Below, one piece after another: positions 44,658-53,435 of a stretch of 64,000 nt of DNA. The DNA is from Methanoculleus thermophilus. Its GTDB lineage: Archaea; Halobacteriota; Methanomicrobia; Methanomicrobiales; Methanoculleaceae. Each line of letters starts with the position of its first letter. Positions within the stretch are counted from its first letter, which is position 1. The position numbers and the translations under genes are program-made. The notes beneath the pieces are model-generated. The model had not been told where the DNA came from. It did no database searches and saw only the letters and a program-made list of their open reading frames with translations. Location of the stretch: assembly GCF_001571405.1 (NCBI RefSeq), contig NZ_BCNX01000008.1:62001-126000 (forward strand), in the 5' to 3' direction.

Positions 44658-46792
44658 CCGAACCGGGAGAGGGTCGACTGCTCCTCGCTGATCTCCTGGA
44701 TCTCTTCCCGCACGCCATCAAGCTGCTCAAAGACCTGAGCGGCGATCCCCTGCCCGAGGATCCTGGAAACCTTTTCCTGTCCTGCGGCGCGGAGCGCCTC
44801 GATCGAGTCGATGCCGTTGTCAAAGAGCCGGCGCGCCCTGACGCGCCCGATCCCGCGCAGCCTGATGAGGGGCAGGAGCTCTTTCTTGATACCGTGCTTG
44901 GTCCGGAGTTCCATCTCCTCGATGGGGCGGACGAGGTGCGGGGCAAAGAGCCCGGCGAGGTGCCGGCTCGCGTGGACCAGCCAGGCGACGCTCTCGACCA
45001 TCCCGTAGACATCACCGGGACCGACGTTGTAGCGCCGGCAGATCTCGTCCTCGCCGATCTCGTTCACCCAGTCGGCGAGGAGGAGCGCGGTCTTGAGGCT
45101 CCGGTCGAACTCTTCGTCGGCGTCCCAGGGGATCTCCATCCAGAGATCGTCACGGTGGTCGGCGAGGAACCGGTCTAGGAGGTACATATCGTCCCGTCGA
45201 ACGAAGAGCGTCGGCATATCCGGCGTCGAGCAGAGGAGGTGAAGGAGCCCAATATCGGTGTAGTCCTTCTGATCCGCCATCGCCGTCACGATCACCTCCG
45301 CGCTCCTCGGATCGATGTAGAGTCGGGAGACGAGCGACCCGTACTCCGTCGGCTCGAGCCAGTCCCCCACCTCGGTGATCATCTCCGCCTCGCGCAGGAA
45401 CTCAAGCACCCGGTGGACAACCCGCGAGAGCGCACGCTGGCTCTCGCCCTGGTGGGCGTAGAACGTCCCGTCCATGAACCCGAGCACCTCATCGCGCTCC
45501 CGGGCGAAGCCTGTCGCGATGAGCGAGAGGATGTGGGTGCAGAGGACCGCCTCGTTTGCGCACCGGCTCCGGACGTCCTCCGCCGGGGCCTCGATGTAGC
45601 AGTCGAAGAGCTCCTCGACCATCTCCTCCGACTTCGCGATCAGGACCGCCTCGCCGTAGGGGTCGAGGTGCGGCCGCCCGGCCCGCCCGGCCATCTGCCG
45701 GTACTCCCGGACCGGGATCGGGAGCATCCCCTCCCCGGCGCTGAACCGGAGGTAGTCGCGGATGATCACCCGCCTGGCGGGAAGGTTCAGGCCGGCCGCA
45801 AGGGTCGGTGTCGAGGCGATCACCTTGATCTCCCCCTCACGGAATCCGGCCTCAACAATCTGCCGCTCTTCCCGCGAGAGGCCGGCGTGATGGAACGCCG
45901 CGCCCTGCGCAACACAGGCCGCAAGAGTCTTTCCCATATCGGTCGCGGCGTTCGAGCGGATCCGATCCGCATATCCGGCGAGGACGGGGTTTGCGAGTTT
46001 CAAGCCCGAGGCCGCGCGTTTCGCGAACGCTTCGGCGTTCTTGCGGGAGCTGACAAAGACCAGGCACTGCCCTCCCTCCGCGACCGTGTCGAGGACGAGG
46101 TCCAGGTCCTCGTACTTGCTCTTTCGTTCGATCTGCCGGACGCGGTCGGCGAACTGGATGCTGTCCTGGAAGAAGACCCCCTCCCTGAGATCGACCGGCC
46201 GCCAGTCGCTCTCGATGAGTTCGGCGTCCAGCCACCCCGCAAGGTCGGCAGGGTTCCCGATCGTCGCCGAGAGACCGATGATCTGCATATCCGGGTTTCT
46301 GTGGCGGAGTTTCGTGATCACCATCTCAAGCGTCGCCCCCCGAGAGGGGTCGTCGATCAGGTGCGCCTCATCGACGACGAGGAGGGTGATGTCGGCAAGC
46401 CACGGCGTCCGGTTCCGCAGGAGCGAGTCCACCTTCTCGCTCGTCGCGACGATGATATCGTTTCGTCCGAGGTAGTCGTCCCTCCGGTCGAAGTCGCCGG
46501 TCGCGATCCCGATCCGGAGCCCTTTCCCCGAGAACTCCTGGAACTTCTCGCTCGCGAGCGCTCGCAGAGGAACGATGTAGAGGCACTTGCCGCCCCTCGC
46601 CACCTGATGGTGCATCGCCATCTCGGCGACCAGGGTCTTGCCGCTCGCGGTTGGGATGGAGATGAGGAGGTTCTTCCCCGAAAAAAGCCCCGCTTCGACG
46701 CACGCGGCCTGAGGCGGGTAGAGTTCGGTGATCCCGCGGCGAGCGTAACTGGCCGCGAGATCCGGCGGGATGGGGAGACCCGCTATCTCCAT
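44654..46792 (-). CDS. hel308: Hel308/Hjm DNA helicase
   Basis: Superfamily 2 3'-5' helicase acting at stalled forks, 712 residues. Motifs: [20 protein letters not shown] (Q-motif), [16 protein letters not shown] (Walker A), [33 protein letters not shown] (DEAH), [10 protein letters not shown] (III), [10 protein letters not shown] (IV), [18 protein letters not shown] (V) and [11 protein letters not shown] (VI). A winged helix, ratchet domain and C-terminal helix-loop-helix ([20 protein letters not shown]) follow. Complete in all respects. An ORB-like sequence lies 5 bases before the start. Confidence 0.97.
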   Translation of the reverse strand: MEIAGLPIPPDLAASYARRGITELYPPQAACVEAGLFSGKNLLISIPTASGKTLVAEMAMHHQVARGGKCLYIVPLRALASEKFQEFSGKGLRIGIATGDFDRRDDYLGRNDIIVATSEKVDSLLRNRTPWLADITLLVVDEAHLIDDPSRGATLEMVITKLRHRNPDMQIIGLSATIGNPADLAGWLDAELIESDWRPVDLREGVFFQDSIQFADRVRQIERKSKYEDLDLVLDTVAEGGQCLVFVSSRKNAEAFAKRAASGLKLANPVLAGYADRIRSNAATDMGKTLAACVAQGAAFHHAGLSREERQIVEAGFREGEIKVIASTPTLAAGLNLPARRVIIRDYLRFSAGEGMLPIPVREYRQMAGRAGRPHLDPYGEAVLIAKSEEMVEELFDCYIEAPAEDVRSRCANEAVLCTHILSLIATGFARERDEVLGFMDGTFYAHQGESQRALSRVVHRVLEFLREAEMITEVGDWLEPTEYGSLVSRLYIDPRSAEVIVTAMADQKDYTDIGLLHLLCSTPDMPTLFVRRDDMYLLDRFLADHRDDLWMEIPWDADEEFDRSLKTALLLADWVNEIGEDEICRRYNVGPGDVYGMVESVAWLVHASRHLAGLFAPHLVRPIEEMELRTKHGIKKELLPLIRLRGIGRVRARRLFDNGIDSIEALRAAGQEKVSRILGQGIAAQVFEQLDGVREEIQEISEEQSTLSRFG

Positions 46793-46796
46793 GTAT

Positions 46797-46816
46797 ACCC
46801 CTTCATTTCCACTGCA
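46797..46816 (-). repeat. Degenerate ORB-like sequence at the hel308 start
   Basis: The plus strand reads ACCCCTTCATTTCCACTGCA, identical to ORB 1 except that the final TGGAA half is TGCAG. It begins 5 bases upstream of the hel308 ATG, so it could touch the promoter or leader of that gene. Confidence 0.5.
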
Positions 46817-46874
46817 GACTCCATACTGCGCGTATTGTTATGGCCATGGACAGAACCGGCTCGCCCCGGCAATA

Positions 46875-47417
46875 TCACGAATAATACTCCAGCATCTCCC
46901 GTTTGGCTTCCTTTTTCTTCCGATCGAGGAAAGCGTAGACATGTTCGTGAGGCACGCCCTGGATCAGCATCTCGATTGCTTTTCGTGCGATCTCGACATG
47001 ATCGGGAAGACCGATGATCGCAACGGTCTTGCCCTGGACCGAGATCTCCGTGCCGGTCATATCCTCGATCTGGGCGCGGGATGTCCCTGCTTTTCCGATG
47101 ATCCGGCCCCGGAGCCGCTCGAGCTGCCTACTCGACCCCGAGAGGTCGGCGAGGTCGAGGATATCGAGCATCATATCCTCGTCATCGAGGAGCCGGAACG
47201 CGCGTTCCGGCGAGAATCCACGGTTGATCGCGGAGATGACGTTTGTCGCCGTCATCACGTTCACGGGATCCTCCCCCTCGATCGTCACCAATCCTTCTTC
47301 GCTGTCGATCCGGAGAGATATCCCAATCTTCTCTTCGATCTCGCGCTTTGTGGACCCGCTCTTTCCGATGAGTACACCGATCCTCGCGGTTGAAATTTTC
47401 ATCTCCTGTGTGGTCAT
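46875..47417 (-). CDS. KH-domain protein, archaeal Dim2/Pno1 homologue
   Basis: A 180-residue protein with two KH domains. KH1: RIGVLIGKSGSTKREIEEKI (GxxG motif), LRIDSEEGLVTIEG. KH2: LRGRIIGKAGTSRAQIEDMT, SVQGKTVAIIGLP. The end VPHEHVYAFLDRKKKEAKRE is the aDim2 signature tail. The archaeal protein assists 16S rRNA 3' maturation and binds eIF2alpha in Pyrococcus. It overlaps rio1 by 4 bases, the common archaeal pair, since RIO kinases act in the same 30S maturation step. Confidence 0.92.
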   Translation of the reverse strand: MTTQEMKISTARIGVLIGKSGSTKREIEEKIGISLRIDSEEGLVTIEGEDPVNVMTATNVISAINRGFSPERAFRLLDDEDMMLDILDLADLSGSSRQLERLRGRIIGKAGTSRAQIEDMTGTEISVQGKTVAIIGLPDHVEIARKAIEMLIQGVPHEHVYAFLDRKKKEAKREMLEYYS

Positions 47418-48217
47418 GATTGCATCCCTTCTCCCGGTCTTGAAGGCTCCCGATATTCGGTCCCGGTGATCGCGCTGATGATCTCCTGTTCATCCAAGAT
47501 ATCGCAGTAGCGGGAGAAATATCGATTAAGGTTCTTGATATCCCGTATCAGGAACGCGGGCGCCCGTGGGTGATCCAGGGTGACCGCCTGTCCCATATCG
47601 ATCAGGTAGGGTTTCTCGTGATAGAGGATATTGTATTCGGAGAGGTCGGCATGGACCAGGCGCGCATCCCGGTAGAGCCGTTCGATATAGTCGAGGATCT
47701 GTCGATACACCGCTCCGTAGTCCTCGATCTCGGCGTTCCGGAGTTGTGGATACGGTAATTCGTCCTCGCCGAGGAATCGCATCAAGAGGATGTTCCGGTC
47801 GAACGCGAGGGGCTCGGGGACTGGAATCCCCACCTCATACGCCCGGGCGAGGTTGCTGTACTCTTTCTTCGTCCAGGCGAAGATGATACCCTTCCGCGTC
47901 CCGCGGACGCTTGAGAACCGGCGGTCGCCCGCGAGATACTCGGTCATCGCCTTGAAGTTCGCGGTCTGGATGCGGTAGATCTTGATCGCGATCTCGTCTT
48001 CGTCGCGCTCGCCATAAAAGACGTTCGCCTCTTTTCCGGTGCTGATAGGCCCGCCGATGGCTGATATCAGTCTCTTATGGACGAGCTTGTAGAGTGCTAT
48101 CAGGGTGACTTCGTCAAAGACATCGTCGCGTACCTTCACCGAATCGGCGTCTTTTATTCGGACACCCATCGCCTCTATCTCGCGGTCGAACCGTTCGTAC
48201 TCGTCTTCGCGGGCCAT
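47414..48217 (-). CDS. rio1: RIO1-type serine protein kinase
   Basis: A 267-residue atypical kinase involved in late 30S subunit maturation. ATP-binding STGKEANVFYG (P-loop with STGKEA, the RIO1 signature), catalytic Lys in IAIKIYRI, hinge region NILLMRFLGEDELPYPQL, catalytic loop LVHADLSEYNILYH (HADLSEYN), and metal-binding Asp in LIDMGQAVTLDHP. All catalytic residues present. It follows tyrS by 7 bases and overlaps the Dim2 gene. Confidence 0.95.
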   Translation of the reverse strand: MAREDEYERFDREIEAMGVRIKDADSVKVRDDVFDEVTLIALYKLVHKRLISAIGGPISTGKEANVFYGERDEDEIAIKIYRIQTANFKAMTEYLAGDRRFSSVRGTRKGIIFAWTKKEYSNLARAYEVGIPVPEPLAFDRNILLMRFLGEDELPYPQLRNAEIEDYGAVYRQILDYIERLYRDARLVHADLSEYNILYHEKPYLIDMGQAVTLDHPRAPAFLIRDIKNLNRYFSRYCDILDEQEIISAITGTEYREPSRPGEGMQS

Positions 48218-48224
48218 GATCGGA

Positions 48225-49172
48225 TCACCTGCTGCAGACGTAGTCGTGTACGGGAGCGAGGATATCGATGAGATGTTCGGCGGTTGCCGTCTTTAAGTCC
48301 AGGGGATGGATCTCGCCCGCAGCGTAGGCACGCTCCAAGTCCTCGTAGGTATCGAACTCCCGGTCCCCGCCGAACTTCGCGGGCCGGCGGATGGTGACCG
48401 TACCCGTCCGGGGGAAGATGTGGTAGCGCAGGATCTCAAGCACCGGGTTGTTCTCGATCTCGGGCGGGCAGAATGCCTTCTTCATCTTCCGCCTGATCTC
48501 CTCCTCAGATTCGGCGACGGATATGACGTTTCCTGCCGATGACGACATCTTCTTCCCGTCGAGGCCGTTGATGATCGGCGTGTGGATGCAGACCGGCGCC
48601 GGGTATCCGATTGAGGGAAGGTGTTCCCGCGCAAGCATGTGAATCTTTCGCTGGTCGATTCCGCCGACGGCGGCGTCCACCTGCAGGGTCGCGATATCGA
48701 CCATCTGCATGATCGGATAGACCATCTGCGAGACCATCGGGTTCTCCATCTGCCGCCCGACCTCGTCCATGCTCCTCTTCGCCCGGTTGAGGGTGATTGC
48801 CTGGGAGAGTTTGAGGACAGAAAGCTCGTACTCCGGCGTAAGCTGGACGTCCGAACCGAGGACATACTTTGCGCCGCGCAGGCCGAGCCCCTCGAAGCAG
48901 AGGCGGTTGTATTCGGCGATCTCCCGGATCTCCTCCATGGTGCCCTTGCGGTTCAAGAAGGCGTGGAGATCGGCGATGAGCACGGTCACCTCGAACCCTG
49001 CCTGCTGCAAGTCCATCAACTTGTTCACCGTCACCATGTGGCCGAGGTGGATCTCACCGCTCGGCTCGTAGCCGGTGTAGACCCGTTTGACCGGGCGGTC
49101 AATGAGCGCACGCAGCTCCTCTTCGGTGACAACCTCAACGGTATTCCGGGTCACCAGTTCATACGGATCCAT
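48225..49172 (-). CDS. tyrS: Tyrosyl-tRNA synthetase (archaeal type)
   Basis: A 315-residue class I synthetase attaching tyrosine to tRNA. From ATG 49172: MDPYELVTRNTVEVVTEEEL. GYEPSGEIHLGHMVTVNKL holds HIGH (as HLGH), IADLHAFLNRKG and MQMVDIATLQVDAAVGGIDQ recognise tyrosine, and the KMSKS motif is DGKKMSSSAGN. Lacks the bacterial S4-like C-terminal domain, as in all archaeal TyrRS. The longer start at 49232 is not supported. Confidence 0.96.
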   Translation of the reverse strand: MDPYELVTRNTVEVVTEEELRALIDRPVKRVYTGYEPSGEIHLGHMVTVNKLMDLQQAGFEVTVLIADLHAFLNRKGTMEEIREIAEYNRLCFEGLGLRGAKYVLGSDVQLTPEYELSVLKLSQAITLNRAKRSMDEVGRQMENPMVSQMVYPIMQMVDIATLQVDAAVGGIDQRKIHMLAREHLPSIGYPAPVCIHTPIINGLDGKKMSSSAGNVISVAESEEEIRRKMKKAFCPPEIENNPVLEILRYHIFPRTGTVTIRRPAKFGGDREFDTYEDLERAYAAGEIHPLDLKTATAEHLIDILAPVHDYVCSR

Positions 49173-49228
49173 TAAAAATAGTGGGTTTGCCGGGGAGTTA
49201 ATCCTTCTTCCTCCCCCGGTCCGGCCGT

Positions 49229-50254
49229 TCACCCGATCGCGACGAGACCGAGCGCTTTGTTCGTCATCCGGATGGACTCTTCCGGATCCTTCACGGTTCC
49301 CATCAGGGCGCGGATGCAGTCGATGTTCTCGGGGACGACGTCGGCCTCCTGGTGGATGGCCTGGAAGCAGTAGAACTCCTTTCCGTTCAGGACCGAGACC
49401 GACTCCTCAAAGACCCCGTTCTCCCAGAGGTCCGTCCGCGGCCGGCCGAGATCCTGGGTGTACTCCCGGAGCTGGGCGTTGCTCTTGATCCCGGTGGCCT
49501 TGCGGATGAGCCCAATCCGGCTGTGGTTCTCAAAGACCTTCAGCACCTCTTCGCGGGTGGTCTCCTTCTTTAGGTCCATCTGGATAGAGTGCATGTGCAT
49601 GAACGTCGTCGGGACGATCATCGCGAGGGTGACGATATTGATGTGCGGGAGGACGGTGTTGACGTCCGGCCCGTGGTGGCTCGGGATGGTCGCCGGGTTG
49701 AGGACGATCGCGTCCACCGGCCCCCTCTTGACGTCATCGGGGTCCGCTGCCCGCCGGACCATCACCGCCCGGACCCGCTCGACGCCGAAGGCCTGGTCCA
49801 TGGCGTGGATGATCCGGACGAGTCCGGTGGTGTTGCACGAGACGACCCGGGCGAACTGGTGCCCTTCGGCCTCTCTGTAGTTTGCGTGGGCATTGAACGA
49901 GAACCCGGCGACCTCGTGTTCCTCGCCGCCCTGGAAGATTGCCTTCTTGCCGAGACGCTCGTAGATCGGTCGGTTCTTCTCCCCGACACCCCCCGGTGTG
50001 GCATCAACGACGATATCGGCGGCCTTGATCATCGCCTCTACGTCGCCGGCGACCTCAAGACCGACCTTCTCGAATGCCGGCTTCTTTGAGAGGTCCGCGA
50101 TATAGAGCGGGTAGCCGCGCTCTTTTGCGACGAACGCTTCAGCAGAGACGCTGGTCTTCGAAACCCCTATTACTTCCATATCGGGCTGAACGGCGACCGC
50201 ATCGGCTACCCTTTTGCCGATGGTCCCAAATCCGTTGATTGCGACTTTGATCAT
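49229..50254 (-). CDS. gap: Archaeal type II glyceraldehyde-3-phosphate dehydrogenase
   Basis: Phosphorylating GAPDH, used mainly for gluconeogenesis here. 341 residues from ATG 50254: MIKVAINGFGTIGKRVADAV (Rossmann loop), VDATPGGVGEKNRPIYERLG, IFQGGEEHEVAGFSFNAH and the catalytic Cys in RVVSCNTTGLVRIIHAMDQ. SHHGPDVNTVLPHINIVTLA and PTTFMHMHSIQMDLK are archaeal-type signatures. A TATA-like AATTAATAA (50,278-50,284 side) precedes. It is followed by tyrS at 56 bases. Confidence 0.96.
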   Translation of the reverse strand: MIKVAINGFGTIGKRVADAVAVQPDMEVIGVSKTSVSAEAFVAKERGYPLYIADLSKKPAFEKVGLEVAGDVEAMIKAADIVVDATPGGVGEKNRPIYERLGKKAIFQGGEEHEVAGFSFNAHANYREAEGHQFARVVSCNTTGLVRIIHAMDQAFGVERVRAVMVRRAADPDDVKRGPVDAIVLNPATIPSHHGPDVNTVLPHINIVTLAMIVPTTFMHMHSIQMDLKKETTREEVLKVFENHSRIGLIRKATGIKSNAQLREYTQDLGRPRTDLWENGVFEESVSVLNGKEFYCFQAIHQEADVVPENIDCIRALMGTVKDPEESIRMTNKALGLVAIG

Positions 50255-50467
50255 GCATGTTGGAATACAGAACAAAAATTAATAAAGGTTGCTGGTTTGC
50301 AGATAGCGAGGATATTCTGGGCTCTTATCAAGATTAGAGGTTTCAAGTGGCCCATTATCATCACTATGCCGCGTAATCTCAAGAACTGGAAGATAATGTT
50401 ATAAAGCCGAAGCGATCTTGCGCGAGGTGCGGCAGGTCTTATATTGGCTGGCGCCATCTGCATACCT

Positions 50468-51022
50468 ATGGAGAAGCAGCCCATCATTGAGACCGATCGT
50501 CTCCTCCTGCGCCCATTCGACCTTGCGGATGCCGCCACGGTTCAACGGCTCTGCGGGGACCACGCCGTTGCCGCGACAACCCTCCTCCCCTACCCCTACC
50601 CGGAAGGCCTTGCCGAGATCTGGATCGCCTCCCTCTCCGAGGGCATCGAGCGCGGCGACGCCGCAGGCTTTGCCGTCACGCTTGCCCGTGAAAAGAGGCT
50701 GATCGGCGGTGTCCGGCTGCAGATCGATCCCGTCCACGTTCGCGGAGAACTCGGGTTCTGGATAGGGCGGTCATGCTGGGGCCGGGGGTATGCCACCGAG
50801 GCGGTCCGGGCGGTGATCGGCTACGGGTTCTCCGCTCTTGGCCTGCACCGGATCCATGCCATGCACTTCTCCAGGAACCCTGCCTCCGGGCGCGTGATGG
50901 AGAAATGCGGGATGGTGCACGAAGGGCGGCTCCGTGAGCATGTCAGAAAATGGGGTGTCTATGAGGACGTCGACGTCTGGGGGATCGTCTCCCCGTCGTT
51001 GGGGCCGGGATTGGTCGTATGA
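50468..51022 (+). CDS. GNAT N-acetyltransferase (RimJ/RimL-like), copy 1
   Basis: A 184-residue acetyltransferase of the RimJ/RimL (Acetyltransf_3) group. ETDRLLLRPFDLADAATVQR is the typical first strand. The acetyl-CoA loop is GRSCWGRGYATEAVRAVIGY (the R/Q-x-x-G-x-G/A region), followed by LHRIHAMHFSRNPASGRVME and KCGMVHEGRLREHV. Substrate is unknown; relatives modify ribosomal proteins or small molecules. It overlaps copy 2 by 4 bases. Confidence 0.88.
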   Translation: MEKQPIIETDRLLLRPFDLADAATVQRLCGDHAVAATTLLPYPYPEGLAEIWIASLSEGIERGDAAGFAVTLAREKRLIGGVRLQIDPVHVRGELGFWIGRSCWGRGYATEAVRAVIGYGFSALGLHRIHAMHFSRNPASGRVMEKCGMVHEGRLREHVRKWGVYEDVDVWGIVSPSLGPGLVV

Positions 51023-51570
51023 ATGAACAGCCCGTCCTCATGACCGATCGTCTCCTCCTGCGGCCGTTCACCCTCAAGGACGCCCCGGTAGTCCGGCGCC
51101 TCGCCGGCGACTACGAGGTCGCGTCTCGCACACTTGATATACCATACCCCTACCCCGACGGGGCGGCGGAGGCCTGGATTGCCACCCACAAGTCTGAGTT
51201 TAGGAAAGGAAAGAGCGCCGTCTACGCCGTTACCCGGATCCGGGAAGGGGATCTTGTGGGCGCGGTTGGGCTTGTGGCGATCGACCGCCGTCACGGACGG
51301 GCTGAGCTCGGCTACTGGGTGGGGAGGCCCTACTGGGATCGGGGGTATGCCACCGAGGCGGCCCGGGCGGTGATTGAGTATGGGTTCTCCGCGCTCGGGC
51401 TGCACCGGGTCTACGCCATGCACCTCTCACGCAACCCTGCATCGGGGCGTGTGATGGAGAAGTGCGGGATGGTCCACGAGGCGCATCTTAGGGAGCATGG
51501 CCGGAGGGGGGAGGTCTATGAGGATATCGACGTCTGGGGGATCCTCCACGACGAGTGGCGGGTGCGTTGA
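51019..51570 (+). CDS. GNAT N-acetyltransferase (RimJ/RimL-like), copy 2
   Basis: A 183-residue paralogue of the preceding gene, in tandem. MTDRLLLRPFTLKDAPVVRR, GRPYWDRGYATEAARAVIEY and LHRVYAMHLSRNPASGRVME align directly with copy 1; the C-terminal 70 residues are especially close while the middle (TRIREGDLVGAVGLVAIDRR) has diverged. Local duplication followed by change in the substrate-binding half is the simplest reading. Confidence 0.88.
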   Translation: MNEQPVLMTDRLLLRPFTLKDAPVVRRLAGDYEVASRTLDIPYPYPDGAAEAWIATHKSEFRKGKSAVYAVTRIREGDLVGAVGLVAIDRRHGRAELGYWVGRPYWDRGYATEAARAVIEYGFSALGLHRVYAMHLSRNPASGRVMEKCGMVHEAHLREHGRRGEVYEDIDVWGILHDEWRVR

Positions 51571-51762
51571 ACCGGGCGGTTCAACCTTCAAACCTCCGCT
51601 GTATGGGGAATTTATTAACCTCCCGATCGAGAGGAGAATGGGGAATGTGAATGGGGTTCGCCCCCACTCTATTGTTGACCCCGCCCCGGGGCTTTCGCCC
51701 GTGCTCAGTCAGACCTCCACCTAAATAGAGAGCCGGGCGGCTGCCTCTGCGGTGTAGAGCCT

Positions 51763-51972
51763 CTACCTCCTGACGAAGGCTGCGTAACCCCGAACTCCCC
51801 CCTCCCGGGTGACCGGAAGGATGAGAACCTCTTTTCCCTGGCGATCCAGCTGCCGTGCATAGGTGGCTGCAGCCTGCTGGGTTGCGTAGAGTCGGTCGGC
51901 GTAATACTCTTTCTCATCGATAACGCGGCGTTGCCGTATCTTGATCCAGTTTGCTTCCGGGCGCCGTTGCAT
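51763..51972 (-). CDS. Small hypothetical protein
   Basis: A 69-residue basic protein from ATG 51972: MQRRPEANWIKIRQRRVIDE, then KEYYADRLYATQQAAATYAR and QGKEVLILPVTREGGVRGYA. No recognised family. It has codon use like its neighbours, and a beta-alpha-beta-like pattern, which makes it a plausible gene. ATG 52026 gives an 18-residue extension of unclear value. Confidence 0.5.
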   Translation of the reverse strand: MQRRPEANWIKIRQRRVIDEKEYYADRLYATQQAAATYARQLDRQGKEVLILPVTREGGVRGYAAFVRR

Positions 51973-52100
51973 ACTCTTGATTGGAGCGAGGGGGCAATAG
52001 TTATTGTTAATCTCATCTCTCCTCACCGCCCCCTGCAGGTGGTCGGCCCAACCGCCCGCAACGTATTTCTGCTTTCGGTGCCCTTTTGGGCGCCGATATC

Positions 52101-52433
52101 ATGACAGGAAGCGTCACCCGTACCATTACATACGGCCCAAAGAATCCGGGATTCTCAGCCCTCCTCTCGTTCATCTTCGCCGGACTCGGCCAGACGTATA
52201 ACGGGCAGTTATCACGCGGTTTTCTCGTCCTTGCCGGAACACTGCTCGGAATTCTCGGTTTTGCCCCGGCTGGGGCTGCCATCTGGCTCTACGGTGCCTG
52301 CGACGCTTACATCACCGCACGGAAGATGAACGAAGGAAAGGTCCCCTACCGCGAAAGCAGCATCATTGCCGTCGTCCTCTTCGCCGCGATCTGGGTAGCC
52401 GGGCTTCTTCTCCTCTCTGCCGCCCCGGGGTAA
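52101..52433 (+). CDS. TM2-like small membrane protein
   Basis: A 110-residue protein. After a short hydrophilic start, KNPGFSALLSFIFAGLGQTY and NGQLSRGFLVLAGTLLGILG give the TM2 pattern ('K...A.LLS...PGLGQ.YNG....G'), followed by a turn with YGACDAYITARKMNEGK ('D.Y..A...N', the usual end of the domain) and an additional C-terminal helix (SIIAVVLFAAIWVAGLLLLS). Three or four transmembrane segments. Function unknown for the family. Confidence 0.8.
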   Translation: MTGSVTRTITYGPKNPGFSALLSFIFAGLGQTYNGQLSRGFLVLAGTLLGILGFAPAGAAIWLYGACDAYITARKMNEGKVPYRESSIIAVVLFAAIWVAGLLLLSAAPG

Positions 52434-52453
52434 GTATCATGGCGGTGACCCGG

Positions 52454-52738
52454 TCACCGCCCCGCTTCCTTCCGCTTCGCCCAGTAGGCCTCCGCCTCCC
52501 TCTCCATCTTCTCGAGCCGGTCGTAGTAGTCCGGGAACTCGTTTAGGTGCGCAAGTGCAATCTTTGCCGTCAGAAGAAGGTCGTCATCGGTGACGTTCGT
52601 CGCCGGATCATGGAGGCCGTGCTCAAGTTCCACGACCATCCCGCGTCGGAACTGGTCGACGTCGAACTCCTTCCATGTGATCCCGAGCTGCTCGCCCATC
52701 GCCTTTGCCTCGTCGGCGGTCACATCTCTTCGTGCCAT
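52454..52738 (-). CDS. DUF5661 protein
   Basis: A 94-residue soluble helical protein. ADEAKAMGEQLGITWKEFDV, DQFRRGMVVELEHGLHDPAT and NVTDDDLLLTAKIALAHLNE match the DUF5661 pattern ('A..IG..LGI.W...D..QF..GM..E.EHG....NVT.DD....KIA.AHL.E.PDYY..L..ME'). The family is common in phage, archaea and environmental bacteria, with no known function. The conserved EHG...H acid/His set could bind metal. Confidence 0.82.
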   Translation of the reverse strand: MARRDVTADEAKAMGEQLGITWKEFDVDQFRRGMVVELEHGLHDPATNVTDDDLLLTAKIALAHLNEFPDYYDRLEKMEREAEAYWAKRKEAGR

Positions 52739-52923
52739 ATCCGTACCCTCATCGAACAGGATGGGGCCTTGAGGTCATGAGTCTGTCGGAGCTGGCGCTC
52801 CGGTGCGGGGCGGTGACGGTTCCCCGCCGGCTGTAGCCCCGGTCTCTCTTCCGGCTTTCACTCATGCTATTCGCCTCCAGCATCCACAACTCTTATCCAT
52901 CCTCACCCCTCTACTCCTCCCCC

Positions 52924-53136
52924 ATGCAGCGCCAGGCCGTCGAGTCTACCAACATCAAATCGGTCGGATACGACCCGGAAGACGAAGTTCTGGAGGTCGA
53001 GTTCCACAGCGGCGGGGTCTACCACTACGTCGGGGTGCCGGCCGAGGTCTATGAAGGGCTTCTCAATGCCCGGTCGAAGGGCCGGTACTTCGGCGATTTC
53101 ATCCGGCTGCGCTATCCTTACGAGAAGGTTCGGTGA
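52924..53136 (+). CDS. KTSC-domain protein, copy 1
   Basis: A 70-residue protein from ATG 52924. VESTNIKSVGYDPEDEVLEV, EFHSGGVYHYVGVPAEVYEG and ARSKGRYFGDFIRLRYPYEK follow the KTSC domain pattern (V.S..I.S.GYD....L.V.F..G..Y.Y..VP..VY..L..A.S.G.Y....I...Y), although KTSC itself is KGRYF here. The domain is linked to RNA or nucleotide metabolism by context in other genomes; no experimental role known to me. Confidence 0.82.
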   Translation: MQRQAVESTNIKSVGYDPEDEVLEVEFHSGGVYHYVGVPAEVYEGLLNARSKGRYFGDFIRLRYPYEKVR

Positions 53137-53203
53137 TGGCAGGTCCCCCGTCGGCGGCACCCCGCCGCAACCGCTATCATCTTCGCCTGCCACAGACGCT
53201 CCC

Positions 53204-53428
53204 ATGCCACAAGAGTCAGGTGTACGGTCTTTCGGCTACGACCCGACGACGAAGGCGCTTCTTGTCAACTGCGAGAACGGGAACTCTTACCGCTACGCCG
53301 GCGTGCCGAAAGAGGTCTATGACGATCTTCGCACGGCGGCATCAAAGGAACAGTTCATCCGCGAGTCCATAGAGGGCCGGTATCCCCGGGAGAAGTATCC
53401 CTGCATGGCGGTGGGGGAGGACGTCTGA
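53204..53428 (+). CDS. KTSC-like protein, copy 2
   Basis: A 74-residue protein from ATG 53204. SGVRSFGYDPTTKALLVNCE, NGNSYRYAGVPKEVYDDLRT and SKEQFIRESIEGRYPREKYP show the same fold signature as copy 1, 67 bases upstream in the same direction. The motif after the helix has changed (ASKEQF against ARSKGRYF). Tandem duplication with divergence. Confidence 0.78.
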   Translation: MPQESGVRSFGYDPTTKALLVNCENGNSYRYAGVPKEVYDDLRTAASKEQFIRESIEGRYPREKYPCMAVGEDV

Positions 53429-53435
53429 CCCCTGC

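Noticed and set aside
45239-47017. 592-codon open frame opposite hel308
   Set aside because: Same artefact; hel308 on the minus strand has every helicase motif and leaves no room for an antisense gene.
51638-51724. 28-codon micro-ORF starting MGNVNGVRPHSIV with GAGGAG in front
   Set aside because: Ribosome site is too close to the ATG and the content is low-complexity; no second copy or context supports it.
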